A stretch of DNA of 64,000 nucleotides from Halorientalis sp. IM1011 (GCF_001989615.1 NZ_CP019067.1:1240001-1304000); one strand, 5' to 3'. Positions 25,495 through 34,640 are shown, counted from the first letter of the stretch. The notes: generated by a model not told the origin, from the sequence alone. Numbers and translations are program-made.

Positions 25495-25500
25495 TTATAG
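25495..25500 (+). promoter_or_regulatory. TATA-like element of the PHP gene
   Basis: TTATAG centred about 30 bp upstream of the ATG at 25528, consistent with a leaderless or near-leaderless transcript. Confidence 0.45.
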
Positions 25501-25527
25501 AGCGCGAGACGGTAGCACACACGTTAG

Positions 25528-26301
25528 ATGGACCGGGACTATCACGTCCACTCGACGTACTCCGACGGACGCTTCCTGTTCCAGATGGTCCGGGCGGCCA
25601 CCGAGGCCGGCCTGGCGGGCGTGGGGATCGCCGACCACTGCACCGTCTCAGCCCGCGAGGAGATCCGAGAGCAGAAACACCTGCTCGGGTTCAACCTCGA
25701 CGAGACCTACGAGCGCCGTCGGAACGCCATCGACCGGCTCCGCGAGGAGAGCGACATCGCCATCTACGACGGCGTCGAGATGGACTACCACCCCGAGGAG
25801 GAAGCCGCCATCCGCGAGTTTCTGGCCGAAGCCAATTTCCAGTACGCCATCGGGAGCGTCCACTACCTCGACGGCGTCAACGTCCACGTCGAACCCTACT
25901 TCGCCGACCAGTCCGAGTGCGACCGCGCGGCCGCCGTCGACCGCTACTTCGACCACCTCGTCGCCCTGATCGACTCCGAACTGTTCGACGTGGCCGCCCA
26001 CGTCGACCTCGTGGAGCGCAACCCCGCGCTCCGCGACATCGCGACCGAGGATCATTACCGCCGGGTCGCCGAGGCCTTCGCCGACTCCCCGACGATCCCC
26101 GAACTCAACGCCGGCCGCGCCCTCGACGAGTACGGCGAGTTCCACCCCGCACCGACGTTCCTGGACGTGCTGGCCGAGTACGACGTGCCGGTCACCGTCG
26201 GGACCGACGCCCACCGGCCCGAGGAGATCGGCGAGCGCGTCCCCCACCTGGAGCGGTATCTCGACGCGCGGGGGATCGAGCCGGTGGAGTTGTCGCTGTA
26301 A
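25528..26301 (+). CDS. PHP-domain phosphoesterase (histidinol-phosphatase-like)
   Basis: A 257-residue PHP hydrolase. The four metal-binding motifs are visible: DYHVHSTYSDG at 4-14, ADHC near 36, EMDYH with the ligand Glu near 87, GSVHYL near 110, HVDLV near 157, and TDAHRP near 231. The family hydrolyses phosphomonoesters with a trinuclear metal site; members include histidinol phosphatase and nucleoside phosphatases. No his-biosynthesis gene lies beside it, so the substrate is open. The upstream TTATAG supports the start at MDRDYHVH. Confidence 0.85.
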   Translation: MDRDYHVHSTYSDGRFLFQMVRAATEAGLAGVGIADHCTVSAREEIREQKHLLGFNLDETYERRRNAIDRLREESDIAIYDGVEMDYHPEEEAAIREFLAEANFQYAIGSVHYLDGVNVHVEPYFADQSECDRAAAVDRYFDHLVALIDSELFDVAAHVDLVERNPALRDIATEDHYRRVAEAFADSPTIPELNAGRALDEYGEFHPAPTFLDVLAEYDVPVTVGTDAHRPEEIGERVPHLERYLDARGIEPVELSL

Positions 26302-26321
26302 GAGGAGTCAGCCAGCGACGG

Positions 26322-26990
26322 TCACTGGAACCGCACGCCCAGATCGTGCATCTTCTCGTTGTTCTTGGCGACGTTGATCAGGAGGGGCGTGATCGCTTCG
26401 ATCTCGGCCGCGTTGGCGAGCGGGCCGGCGTCGACGGGGCGCAGGCCCTCGATCTCCTCGGTCAGGCGGGTGACGGTGTCGACGGCGTCGGCGTCGTCGC
26501 CGACGATGGCGGTGTCGATGCCCAGGTCGGCGTCCAGGTTGGCCAGGCGGCCCGCGGGGAGGTTGTGGAACGCGCCGACGACGGGCACGTCCTCGGGGGC
26601 GGCCTCGGCGGCCAGCGCGGTGACGCTGCCAGCGCCGGGCCGGTTGTAGTGGAAGCCGTCCTCGTCGCGTTTCATCCCGACGGCGGGGGTGACGAGGACG
26701 GTGTGCTCGCCCAGTTCGTCCGCGATGGCGTCGACGGTGTCGGCGAGGTGGTAGGCCGGCACCGCGAGGACGACCACGTCGGCCTCGCGTGCGGCCTCGG
26801 CGTTGTCCTGGCCTGTGACCTCGACCTCGACGCCGCGACTGTCGAGTTCCGTCTCGTACTCCCGGGCCTTGGTCTCGGCGCGGGTCGCCTCGCGGGACCC
26901 GATCACCACGTCGTGATCGGTGTCGTAGGCGAACCGAAGCGCCAGTCCCTCGCCGATGTCGCCGGTGCCGCCCAGCAGTGCGATTTGCAT
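26322..26990 (-). CDS. npdG: NADPH:F420 reductase NpdG
   Basis: A 222-residue F420H2:NADP+ oxidoreductase. The N-terminal dinucleotide-binding motif (ALLGGTGDIGEGLALRF, 4-20) is followed by the NADPH phosphate-binding SREATRAE. Further conserved blocks are VVLAVPAYH, LVTPAVGM and the FHNLPAG segment near 153. It transfers hydride between coenzyme F420 and NADP+ in the cytoplasm; the length fits the family. The stop is 21 bp from the convergent PHP gene, and it is the downstream partner of the HAD gene with 58 bp between them. Confidence 0.92.
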   Translation of the reverse strand: MQIALLGGTGDIGEGLALRFAYDTDHDVVIGSREATRAETKAREYETELDSRGVEVEVTGQDNAEAAREADVVVLAVPAYHLADTVDAIADELGEHTVLVTPAVGMKRDEDGFHYNRPGAGSVTALAAEAAPEDVPVVGAFHNLPAGRLANLDADLGIDTAIVGDDADAVDTVTRLTEEIEGLRPVDAGPLANAAEIEAITPLLINVAKNNEKMHDLGVRFQ

Positions 26991-27048
26991 ACTCGTAGGT
27001 ACGGCGAGACTCCGAAAAGCGTTGTGCGAGCGGCCGACGTTGCCGGCG

Positions 27049-27921
27049 TCAGTCCAGCCGACCGGGCAGATCGTTGATCGAGTCGATCACCAGATCCGCG
27101 CCCGCGCGTTCGTACTTCTCCCGCCCGGACTCGCCGGTGAGGCCGCCAGTGAGGACGCCCACGCCGTAGTAGGTTCGGTCGGGGTCGGCCTCGGCGGCGT
27201 TGACGGCCGTACGCACGTCGTCGAGGGTATCGCCGGCGAAGGCGACGGATTCGGCCCCGAACCGCTCGGCCAGCGTCGTCAGCGCGCGCGGGTGTGGTTT
27301 CCCCTCTTCCCAGTCGTCCATCGTGAAGCGGTGCTCGTCCGGGATTTCGAGACCGACCCGATCGAGGGCGATATCGGCCTCGGCGGCGGGGCGGCCGGTG
27401 AGGACGCCCACGTCGAAACCGCGCTCGAGCCGGGAGAGTGCCTCGGGGTCGGCGAGTTTCGGTTCGTCGTTGATGAACCCCTCTGTGTCGAGGTCGGCGT
27501 CGGGATCCGCGTCCTCGAGGTCGCGGTAGAGATCGCCGCCGAGGTAGAGTTGCTGGAAGACCTCGCGCAGGCGCTCGCGGTCCCAGGCCTCGTAGATGCG
27601 TTCGCGCTCGGCCGGACCGACGGCGTTGACGACGACGGTCTCGGCGGCGTCGAGGCCGCCGCCGGTCGCGGCGATCATGTCGGTGAACGACTCCAGATCG
27701 CGGTCGAGTCCGTACTGGGTGGCCAGCACGTACAGCGCCGCGGCGTAGGTGAGTTCCCAGTCGTTGTTGAACCCACCGGCGTCCTTGAACTGCTGGATCG
27801 CGGCCCGGTCGACCGTGTCCCCGTAGACGTGTTCGATAGACTCGACGATGGCCCGGCGGTAGGAGTCGGCGACGTCGACGAGCACGCCGTCGATGTCGAG
27901 CACGACCGCATCTACCTGCAT
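27049..27921 (-). CDS. HAD-superfamily hydrolase (TIGR01548-like)
   Basis: A 290-residue HAD phosphatase. Motif I is DIDGVLVD (9-16), with the nucleophile Asp first. Motif II is TGRPAAE near 176, the Lys of motif III lies in EEGKPHP near 208, and motif IV is AGDTLDD near 226. The cap domain (about 17-130) contains [13 protein letters not shown], characteristic of the haloarchaeal TIGR01548 group. The natural phosphate substrate is not known. It is probably co-transcribed with npdG, though no shared pathway is evident. Confidence 0.86.
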   Translation of the reverse strand: MQVDAVVLDIDGVLVDVADSYRRAIVESIEHVYGDTVDRAAIQQFKDAGGFNNDWELTYAAALYVLATQYGLDRDLESFTDMIAATGGGLDAAETVVVNAVGPAERERIYEAWDRERLREVFQQLYLGGDLYRDLEDADPDADLDTEGFINDEPKLADPEALSRLERGFDVGVLTGRPAAEADIALDRVGLEIPDEHRFTMDDWEEGKPHPRALTTLAERFGAESVAFAGDTLDDVRTAVNAAEADPDRTYYGVGVLTGGLTGESGREKYERAGADLVIDSINDLPGRLD

Positions 27922-28003
27922 ACTGATCCAATACGGGTCCGAGTTGAAAACCGCTTCTGACCTGTCGAGCCACGAAGCGTGTCACCCGTGAACAGGGCCC
28001 ACA

Positions 28004-28402
28004 TTACCCGGGGCCGTCCGCGGCCACGAACAGCGTCGTCCCGGGCAGGGTCTCACGGGCCACCGGGATCAGCGGCGGGTCGCCACCGAGGGTGGTAAAG
28101 AGGAAGTCGGCGTCGGCGTCGCGGGCAACCGAGCGGGTGGGTCGGTGGAGTTCGGGGGGGAGGTTCAGGGCGTAGACGGCGTCGGCGTCGGCGTAGACGG
28201 TGGGGTCGGGGTCGGTCACGTCGTCACGGACGAAGTCGACGCTCGCGGGGATCTCGCGGTCGTGCACGTCGGTGGCGGTGACGGCACAGCCCCGATTCGC
28301 GAGGGCGGCGGCGACGGCGGGGCGGTTGCCGACTCCCACCTCGACCAGCCGGTCGTAGGTGGCCAACCTGTCGGCGAGGGCGGCGTGACGAACGTCGGAC
28401 AC
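28004..28402 (-). CDS. UPF0146 family protein
   Basis: A 132-residue protein with a Rossmann-like core: RLVEVGVGNRPAVAAALANRG, then VTATDVHDREIP and DFVRDDVTDP. These resemble the SAM-binding half of a methyltransferase, but no methyltransferase catalytic motif follows. UPF0146 is widespread in archaea and uncharacterised. The start at 28402 is a GTG (VSDVRHAAL); extension upstream would cross the divergent archaemetzincin gene. The 39-bp spacer to amzA holds overlapping TATA-like elements for both directions. Confidence 0.8.
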   Translation of the reverse strand: MSDVRHAALADRLATYDRLVEVGVGNRPAVAAALANRGCAVTATDVHDREIPASVDFVRDDVTDPDPTVYADADAVYALNLPPELHRPTRSVARDADADFLFTTLGGDPPLIPVARETLPGTTLFVAADGPG

Positions 28403-28411
28403 GGCGGGATG

Positions 28412-28417
28412 TTTATG
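28412..28417 (+). promoter_or_regulatory. TATA-like element of amzA
   Basis: TTTATG lies about 27 bp before the amzA ATG at 28442, placing transcription start at the codon itself. On the other strand, a CATATG at about 28429-28434 would serve the UPF0146 gene, so the two divergent promoters overlap. Confidence 0.45.
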
Positions 28418-28441
28418 GGTGGGCCGGTCATATGCGTTGGC

Positions 28442-28963
28442 ATGCACGTCGACATCGTGCCGGTCGGCGAGGTAGACGCCCCGGTCAAACGGGAGGCCTC
28501 CGCCGGATTGCGGACCGTCTACGACTGCGAAGTCACGGTCCACGACGCCCAGTCGGTCCCCGACGGGTCCTACGACGCCAACCGGGACCAGTTCCGAGCC
28601 GAGGAGTTCATCGAACTCGCGAGTCACGTCGGCTCCGGGGAGAAAAACATCGCCATCACTCCGAAAGACCTCTTCTATCGCCGCCGCAACTACGTCTTCG
28701 GACTCGCCTATCTGGACGGCAACGGTAGCGTCATCTCCACCTACCGCCTCCAGACCTCCTCTGACGGCGGCTTCTCGAACCGCTCGGCCGAGAACATCTT
28801 CTCCGACCGCGTGCGCAAGGAGGTAGTACACGAGATCGGCCACACGCTCGGACTGGAACACTGCGACAACAAACGCTGCGTGATGAACTTCTCGCCGACC
28901 GTCCGCGAGGTGGACGTGAAAGAGGAGAACCTCTGTGGCACCTGCCAGCGGCAGGTTCTCTGA
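28442..28963 (+). CDS. amzA: Archaemetzincin AmzA metalloprotease
   Basis: A 173-residue zinc metallopeptidase of the archaemetzincin family. The extended metzincin motif is HEIGHTLGLEHC (HExxHxxGxxH plus Cys), followed by CDNKRCVMNFS, which includes the Met-turn, and the structural zinc Cys set completed by CGTCQ near the end. The N-terminus (MHVDIVPVGEV) starts the first strand, and the start is fixed by TATA spacing. The physiological substrate is unknown. It is divergent to the UPF0146 gene. Confidence 0.93.
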   Translation: MHVDIVPVGEVDAPVKREASAGLRTVYDCEVTVHDAQSVPDGSYDANRDQFRAEEFIELASHVGSGEKNIAITPKDLFYRRRNYVFGLAYLDGNGSVISTYRLQTSSDGGFSNRSAENIFSDRVRKEVVHEIGHTLGLEHCDNKRCVMNFSPTVREVDVKEENLCGTCQRQVL

Positions 28964-28993
28964 AACGGGGACCCGAAAACAGCGGGATCGGAG

Positions 28994-29260
28994 TTATGCG
29001 CCGGCTTTCTCGAGTGCGTCCTCGATGTCGCCGGCCTGTGTGACGCCCACGAACCGGTCGACGATGCCGTCGTCGTTCTCGACGATGAGGGTGGGCAGCG
29101 AGCGGACCTGGTACTCGTTGGCCACGTCCTGTTCCTCGTCGACGTTCACTTTCTCGAACTCGACCGATTCCCACTCCGTCTCCAGTTCCTCCAGGATGGG
29201 GTCCTGGGTCTTGCACGGACCGCACCAGTCCGCGTAGAAGTCCTTGAGCGTGACTGTCAT
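28994..29260 (-). CDS. Thioredoxin
   Basis: An 88-residue thioredoxin with the active site WCGPCK (about 12-17, DFYADWCGPCKTQD) and the cis-Pro in RSLPTLIV near residue 55. There is no signal peptide, so it is cytoplasmic and acts as a general disulphide reductant. The length is slightly shorter than E. coli TrxA because the N-terminal strand-helix is missing, which is common in archaea. The start at 29260 (MTVTLKDFY) is the only Met near the fold; the longer reading frame upstream is a shadow of the opposite gene. Confidence 0.92.
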   Translation of the reverse strand: MTVTLKDFYADWCGPCKTQDPILEELETEWESVEFEKVNVDEEQDVANEYQVRSLPTLIVENDDGIVDRFVGVTQAGDIEDALEKAGA

Positions 29261-29389
29261 AGATCTACGACGGATGTTACCCTCGGTTCCCGATAAGAGT
29301 TTCCACTGCCGAAAGCTCGGCGGCCGGGGCGACGTATTGAGCCTCGAAACGGAGACAATCACTATTGAACGGTTCGCACTACACGAACT

Positions 29390-30088
29390 GTGAGATACGT
29401 CACGTACGCGCTGACGCCCGAGCGGGGGTACTTCGATCCCGGGGAGGTGATCTTCCGGGAGTGTGGGGTCGTCCTCAGGTCGATACAGGATCTCGATCTG
29501 CTGACGGACGGCTCGGCGGTGATGCTGTACGAGGCGGAGGCGACTCGCGACCGGATCGACGAGAGCCTCGCGAACGCCGGCAAGGTGATCGACTACCGGG
29601 TCGCCGACGCCGGCGATCACGTCATGCTCCAGGTCCACTACCACCCCAGCGACCTCATCAGGAACCTGATCGAACTCCACAGATCGTACGCGACCCATCT
29701 GGACTTTCCCCTGGAGTTCGTCGACCCCGCCACGTCCAGCCTGCGGGTGTCGGTGATCGGCGCGAAAGAGCAACTCCAGGCACAGATCGCGGCGACGCGC
29801 GAGGAGATCGACGTGACCATCGAACGGATCGGCGACTACGACCCGGGGACCGACCGCCGCTTCGCCGCGCTCACCGAGCGCCAGCGCGAAGTGTTGCTGG
29901 TCGCCGTCGAGAAGGGCTACTACGAGTCGCCCCGCAGAGCGACCTACGACGACATCGCGGCCGATCTGGACTGTTCGGCCAGCGCCGTCGGCAAACACCT
30001 CCGGCGCATCGAGATCGAACTCGTCGAGTCGACCGTCTCCGACCGGGCGATGCGGGAGTTTCACGACACGCTCGCCGAGATCCAGTAG
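29390..30088 (+). CDS. Bacterioopsin-activator (Bat)-type HTH regulator
   Basis: A 232-residue transcription regulator. The C-terminal HTH_10 domain (about 160-220, LTERQREVLLVAVEKGYYESPRRATYDDIAADL) is the haloarchaeal Bat-type helix-turn-helix, with recognition helix CSASAVGKHLRRIE. The N-terminal region (about 1-150) resembles the ligand-binding-like part of simple Bat homologues; there is no PAS or GAF domain of full-length Bat. It starts with GTG (29390); a TATTGAAC element about 25 bp upstream supports this. Targets unknown; it is divergent to thioredoxin by about 130 bp. Confidence 0.85.
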   Translation: MRYVTYALTPERGYFDPGEVIFRECGVVLRSIQDLDLLTDGSAVMLYEAEATRDRIDESLANAGKVIDYRVADAGDHVMLQVHYHPSDLIRNLIELHRSYATHLDFPLEFVDPATSSLRVSVIGAKEQLQAQIAATREEIDVTIERIGDYDPGTDRRFAALTERQREVLLVAVEKGYYESPRRATYDDIAADLDCSASAVGKHLRRIEIELVESTVSDRAMREFHDTLAEIQ

Positions 30089-30127
30089 CCGGCACAGGCC
30101 CGGATCAGGCCGGCCGGAACCCGCTCA

Positions 30128-31075
30128 TCACCAGCCGTCGTCCGTTTCGTCGTCGCTACTCCCGTCACCGCTACTCCCGTCGTCGAACCGGGCGACGATC
30201 TCCGGGACACAGCCCCTGTCGAGCCGGAAGTAGTCGCAGTGGTTCAGCACGGCCTCGGAGACGTCCACGTCGGTGTAGGTGTCCGGCGTCGATCCCTCGT
30301 CGAACCAGCCGCCGTCACACTCCGCGCCGACACAGCCGACGCCCTCCGTGAATTCGAGGAGTTTGTAGGCGCTACAGACGATGTCGTCGTTCTTCGAGTG
30401 GAAGTTGTACACCGCGTCGGCCGAACTCGCGATGCCGTCGCCGAACCGACCGTTTTCACAGACGGTGTCGGGGTCGTTTGCCGCCCCGATGGCCGACACC
30501 GACGCGATCGACCCGTCGAGAGCGTCGAGCATCGCGTAGGACGCCCGGCCGCCCAGCGAGTGGCCGACGACGCGGATCGTCGTGTCGGGGTTGTCACTCA
30601 TGTAGCCGTCGAGCCAGTCGGCGAACTCCTCGCCGGCCGACTCGGCGGCGTCCTTGCCGCCCCACCAGTTGAGCGTGTTCGAGTCCCAGAGGACCGAGAC
30701 GACCGGCGCGTCGTAGCCGTTGGCTTCGAGCGCGTTCGCGAGCGCCTGTCCCTGATTCTCGCCGCCGCCGGAGGCGTCTTCGAGCCAGCCGTGGATGTAG
30801 AACAGCACCTCGTCCTCGCCCGACGGCAGGTCGCCGCGGGTCGCCAGCCCCTCGCCCGTCAGGTCGACGATGGCGGCGTCTTCGGGTGCCTGTGGCAGGT
30901 CGCCCAGACAGTTCCCGAGGAACTCCTCTTCGGCCTCCTCGGCCGTGGCGGTCCCGGTCGCCGCGGCGAGTCCGACCGTCCCGACCGCCACCGCGGACGT
31001 CGCTTTCAGCACACTCCGCCTGTTCAGTCCCTGTACCCCGTCCCGTTCGTCCTGGTGAGTGGTCTCGTCTGTCAT
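30128..31075 (-). CDS. Tat-exported alpha/beta hydrolase (lipase-like)
   Basis: A 315-residue secreted hydrolase. The twin-arginine signal NRRSVLKATSAVAVGTV starts near residue 18 and suggests folded export by Tat. The mature domain has an oxyanion strand (DEVLFYIHGWLEDASGGG), the nucleophile elbow GHSLGG near 165, and plausible acid/base residues later (NFHSKNDDIVC and NHCDYFRLD). Six to seven Cys in the second half could form disulphides outside the cell. The C-terminus is a Gly/Ser/Asp-rich tail. The substrate is unknown; triacylglycerol lipase or carboxylesterase is most likely. The start may be 31075 or six codons upstream. Confidence 0.82.
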   Translation of the reverse strand: MTDETTHQDERDGVQGLNRRSVLKATSAVAVGTVGLAAATGTATAEEAEEEFLGNCLGDLPQAPEDAAIVDLTGEGLATRGDLPSGEDEVLFYIHGWLEDASGGGENQGQALANALEANGYDAPVVSVLWDSNTLNWWGGKDAAESAGEEFADWLDGYMSDNPDTTIRVVGHSLGGRASYAMLDALDGSIASVSAIGAANDPDTVCENGRFGDGIASSADAVYNFHSKNDDIVCSAYKLLEFTEGVGCVGAECDGGWFDEGSTPDTYTDVDVSEAVLNHCDYFRLDRGCVPEIVARFDDGSSGDGSSDDETDDGW

Positions 31076-31225
31076 CGCTTCCCCCAGTGTCACGTACTAT
31101 CGTGTTATCGAGTGTCAGGATTGTCTGCCGCATCTGAACTAATTTAAGTTACCGGATAATCGGGGTCGTTTAGGTGGGAGTGGCGAGGCGAAACACTTAC
31201 GCCGGGTGGCCGGCCACGTTCGAGT

Positions 31226-31384
31226 ATGAGCAGCAACGACGGCGGGGGGCTGATGTCGAGTGCCGGGCTGGTCCGGTACTTCGACGCCGAGGACAACAAC
31301 GCCATCCGGATCGATCCGAAGACGATCGTCGCCTTCGGTGCGTTCTTCGGGATCTTCGTACAGATCCTGAACCTGATTCTTTAG
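31226..31384 (+). CDS. secG: Preprotein translocase subunit Sec61-beta
   Basis: A 52-residue protein with the archaeal Sec61-beta pattern: a flexible N-terminus ([20 protein letters not shown]), then the conserved [16 protein letters not shown] and one C-terminal transmembrane helix (about 33-52, [18 protein letters not shown]). The SecYE core genes are not here, as is usual, since the archaeal beta subunit is encoded separately. A TTAC element about 28 bp upstream of the ATG would fit a leaderless transcript. Its stop region overlaps a TATA-like TCTTTAGG that may serve the following gene. Confidence 0.93.
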   Translation: MSSNDGGGLMSSAGLVRYFDAEDNNAIRIDPKTIVAFGAFFGIFVQILNLIL

Positions 31385-31409
31385 GACCCCGGCCCGCCAA
31401 CGGCCGGAC

Positions 31410-31784
31410 ATGCACTTCGACCAGCGGACACAGCGAGCACTCCGCGAGGCCGGCCTGTCGACCGACGAGATCGACGCGGCCTCCGAGCGCGTCGTCGACG
31501 CGACGGCCGACGCGGCCGACGCCATCGAGGAGTTCTTCGACGGCCTCGACACCGTCCACTCGGACATGGATATCGCCCACAGCGCCAGCGAGATCGTCGA
31601 ACACGACGTCGAGTACGTCGACCTCTACACCCACGCCGACGACCTCCGGGGCTATCTGAAGTTCGACGGCTGGGGCGTCTACGTCGAGGGGGGCCGCGTC
31701 CTCACCGACGACACCGTCGAACTGACGCTGGGGCCGACCGTCCACGACCGGGTGCGGTTCACGACCGACCCCGACTCCCTATGA
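31410..31784 (+). CDS. Hypothetical haloarchaeal protein upstream of FAU-1
   Basis: A 124-residue acidic protein. The N-terminal half is helical (RTQRALREAGLSTDEIDAAS and ADAADAIEEFFDGLDTVHSD); the second half is beta-rich (LYTHADDLRGYLKFDGWGVYVEGGRVL). No known motif. Its last codons overlap the FAU-1 gene in ATGA, so translation of the two is likely coupled. Similar proteins precede FAU-1 in other haloarchaea as far as I recall, but no function is assigned. Confidence 0.7.
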   Translation: MHFDQRTQRALREAGLSTDEIDAASERVVDATADAADAIEEFFDGLDTVHSDMDIAHSASEIVEHDVEYVDLYTHADDLRGYLKFDGWGVYVEGGRVLTDDTVELTLGPTVHDRVRFTTDPDSL

Positions 31785-33205
31785 ACGTCCGCGTTCGCGG
31801 CATCTACAGCACGGCCCTGACCGCCGCTTTCGCGGACCACGAGGACATCTCGGTCGTCCAGGCCTCCGAGGCCATCGGTGACCGCTTCGAGGGGTCGTTC
31901 CCGCTCGCGCCTGCGGACGCCAGCGTCGAGACGACCGGCGACCGACAGGGCGTCGGCGTGGTCGGCGACCCCGATGCCGTCGAGACGCTCGCGGGACTGC
32001 TCGCCGACACCGGTCGGGACGCGTTGTGCTGGCGGGACTCGATGCCGCGGGACGCGGTGTTCGACGGGCGCGTGAGCGAGACGCTGGGCAGCGGCGCGGT
32101 CGTCGACCTCGGGAGCGGGCCCGAGCACGGGAGCCCGCGCGACCGGGAGGGGTTTCTCCCCTACGACAGGGCCGAGGACCGGATCGAGACAGGCGACCGT
32201 CTGCGCGTCCAGGTGCGCGAGCCGACCCCGCCCTGGGGGTCCGATCGGCCGGTGCTCGACACCGAGATCAGGTTCCCGGGCGAACTGGTGCGGCTGGTCC
32301 GCGGCGGCAAGACGACCCGCGGCGGCGGCCCGGCGGACGTGGTCGACCTCATCCCCACGGATCCCCGCGAGGGGTGGGGCGTCCGCTGGGGTCGCCGCGC
32401 CGACGACGCCGACTTCGACACGCTCGACGACGTGCTCGCGACCTACAACGAACAGGCCGAATCGCTGGATGCGTCCCTCGAAGACGCCCCTGACCCCGGC
32501 GAGGGGAAACTGGCGCGACGCTGGGCCGGGACCGCGACCAGGTGGCTCTGGTTCGGCCGGGAGTCACGCTTCGCTCTGGACGAGCGCCGCCGCGAGGCCG
32601 CGCCGACGATGGCCGGCCACCACCGCATCAAGGCCGGCGACGACCGCGCCAGCGCCGCCGTCGACTTCGCCGAGGCCGTCTGCGGCCCCGCGGCCAGCGA
32701 CGACGCGGACTTCCCCTTCGACGTGGTGACCCGGCAGTTCGGCCCCCGCGAAGGGGATCGGGTCGAGATCGGCCACGGCAAACCCGACGGCCGCTACATC
32801 AGCCTCGGCCGGGGCGAGGTCGCCGAGTACGATCCCGACGGGACCGTAACGGTCTCTCGCGAGCTCTCGCCGGGCGGGACGCTGGACGCCATCGGCGAAC
32901 CCATCGAAGCCGGCGACGTGGCGGTCACGAAGTTCAAGGAGGGCCGGTGGTGGTACGCGACGGTCTACCGGGACGCCGAGGACCGGCGGAAGGGGACCTA
33001 CGTCAACGTCTGTACCCCCGTGGAGGTGTTCCCCGACACCGTCCGCTACGTCGACCTCCACGTCGACGTGGTGAAACACGGCGACGGCCGGGTCGAGCGC
33101 GTCGACGACGACGAACTCGACGATGCCGTCGAGGCCGGGAACGTGCCCGAGAAACTGGCCGAGAAGGCCCGGAGTGTGGCGAGCGCGGTGGAGAACGCGC
33201 TGTAG
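31781..33205 (+). CDS. FAU-1-type RNA-binding protein / probable ribonuclease
   Basis: A 474-residue protein of the archaeal FAU-1 family, named after an AU-rich-RNA-binding protein of Pyrococcus. The N-terminal part (about 1-200) has an S1-like/RNase E-G-like segment (SETLGSGAVVDLGSGPEHG, then RVQVREPTPPW and RLVRGGKTTRGGG). The C-terminal part (about 320-470) contains a DUF402 domain (DAIGEPIEAGDVAVTKFKEG and VNVCTPVEVFPDTVRYVDLHVDVV). It is proposed to bind and cleave RNA, including pre-5S rRNA. Start overlap ATGA with the preceding gene. No RNase active site can be assigned with certainty from sequence alone. Confidence 0.88.
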   Translation: MNVRVRGIYSTALTAAFADHEDISVVQASEAIGDRFEGSFPLAPADASVETTGDRQGVGVVGDPDAVETLAGLLADTGRDALCWRDSMPRDAVFDGRVSETLGSGAVVDLGSGPEHGSPRDREGFLPYDRAEDRIETGDRLRVQVREPTPPWGSDRPVLDTEIRFPGELVRLVRGGKTTRGGGPADVVDLIPTDPREGWGVRWGRRADDADFDTLDDVLATYNEQAESLDASLEDAPDPGEGKLARRWAGTATRWLWFGRESRFALDERRREAAPTMAGHHRIKAGDDRASAAVDFAEAVCGPAASDDADFPFDVVTRQFGPREGDRVEIGHGKPDGRYISLGRGEVAEYDPDGTVTVSRELSPGGTLDAIGEPIEAGDVAVTKFKEGRWWYATVYRDAEDRRKGTYVNVCTPVEVFPDTVRYVDLHVDVVKHGDGRVERVDDDELDDAVEAGNVPEKLAEKARSVASAVENAL

Positions 33206-33214
33206 CCGTCGCCG

Positions 33215-34555
33215 TCAGCAGTCCCGTCCGTACCGCCACGCACCCACGCCGAGGCCAGCCAGCCCCGCGAGAACGCCGAAGCCGGGGCCGCTCGCGTCGG
33301 TCGTGGTTGGTCGCTCGCTTGTCGGTGTCGTCACCTCGGCACCGGGATCCGGGAACGTGTAGAGGCGCTCTTCGATGTCCAGGTTCGGTGGTTGACTGCT
33401 ACTGGAGGCGACGACCACGTCGCCGGCGGTCCGGGCGGTCCAGAAACAGGCGTCGTCGGTATCGCGCCAGGCGGCGATCTCGGTCGGGTTCGCGGGGTCG
33501 CTCACGTCGAAGACCTTCACGCCGCCCTGATACCAGGAGGTGTACAGCCGGTCGCCGTCGAACTCGAAGTTGTGGGCGGTCGTCCAGACGCCCTCGCTGT
33601 AGCTCGCGTTCTCGTCCTCGGGGATCGGCGGCGGGTCGATCCGGGCGAGGTGCTCGGGGTTCGCCTCGTCGGATACGTCGTAGAGTTCGATCCCGCCCGG
33701 ACCGGACTCGAACCAGGCCTCGACGCCGATGCCGAGCAGGTCGCCGCTGTCGTCGACGGCGACGTAGTGATCGTTGCCGGGAAGCCGGAGCCCGTCGCGT
33801 TGCGCGCCATTTGCACCGAATTGTCGAAGTTTCTCGACCGATCGGCCCCGCACTCGCGAGACGAACGTCGGGTTCGCGGGGTCGCTCACGTCCAGAATCC
33901 AGGTGCCGGCGTCCCAGAAGGCGAGGTAGGCCCGGTCGTCCTGCACGTACACGTCGTGGAGGTTCGCGAGCGCGAATGACACGTCGGCCCACCGCTCGTC
34001 GCGGTCGGTGAGCGACCAGCCGCCGAGGCGTTCCGGGTCGGGATCGGCCGAGACCGTCGCGAGTTCGGCTCCGTCCGTCCCGATGGCGGTGAGGTAGGCC
34101 ACGCCGTCCCGGAGGTCGCTGTTGTGGATCGGATACTCGGTCTCGTGGACGCCCAGCAGCTCGGGGGCGGCGGGGTCGCTCACGTCGTAGACGACGGCAG
34201 CCCGGAGTTGATCGCCCCCCGTGCCGTTCGCTGGCCCGACGACGAGCAGGCGGTCGCCGTCGACCTTCACGTCCCAGATCTGACTGAGTGGGCCACCGTC
34301 GCGGTCGGCGAGCACGTCGCGGCGCTCGGCCAGCAGGGCGGGCGCGGTCGGGTCGGAGATATCGAGGGTGGCGAACCCGTCGGAGACGGCCGCGTAGACG
34401 GTGGAATCGTCGTCACCGACGACGGCCTCCGCGATGCCCTCGACGTCGAGGGTGCCAAGCGGGGCGAACGACGCGGACTGCGTGCGGGGGCTGGCGACGG
34501 CGACCGGGTGCAGGCCGACTCCGGCCGTCGCTGCGAGGAACTGGCGGCGGCGCAT
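33215..34555 (-). CDS. Tat-exported LVIVD-repeat beta-propeller, PGF-CTERM-like
   Basis: A 446-residue exported protein. It has a Tat signal (MRRRQFLAATAGVG, 1-14) and then a beta-propeller of repeated LVIVD-type blades, each containing a D-V-S-D-P-x-x-P loop (VYDVSDPAAPELLG, ILDVSDPANPTFVS, LYDVSDEANPEHLA, VFDVSDPANPTEIA). The C-terminus is Thr-rich, followed by ASGPGFG, a hydrophobic helix and a basic end: a PGF-CTERM-like anchor (no Arg triplet). LVIVD proteins are thought to be adhesion or structural propellers. The start at 34555 (MRRRQF) gives a standard Tat signal; eight codons more upstream are possible. Confidence 0.85.
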   Translation of the reverse strand: MRRRQFLAATAGVGLHPVAVASPRTQSASFAPLGTLDVEGIAEAVVGDDDSTVYAAVSDGFATLDISDPTAPALLAERRDVLADRDGGPLSQIWDVKVDGDRLLVVGPANGTGGDQLRAAVVYDVSDPAAPELLGVHETEYPIHNSDLRDGVAYLTAIGTDGAELATVSADPDPERLGGWSLTDRDERWADVSFALANLHDVYVQDDRAYLAFWDAGTWILDVSDPANPTFVSRVRGRSVEKLRQFGANGAQRDGLRLPGNDHYVAVDDSGDLLGIGVEAWFESGPGGIELYDVSDEANPEHLARIDPPPIPEDENASYSEGVWTTAHNFEFDGDRLYTSWYQGGVKVFDVSDPANPTEIAAWRDTDDACFWTARTAGDVVVASSSSQPPNLDIEERLYTFPDPGAEVTTPTSERPTTTDASGPGFGVLAGLAGLGVGAWRYGRDC

Positions 34556-34640
34556 ACCCGTTTCTCGGGCCTCTCGCATCTATGGATTGTGGTCCGCCAG
34601 CCGCGACAGGTTCAACAATGGTGGCACGGTAGCAATACGC

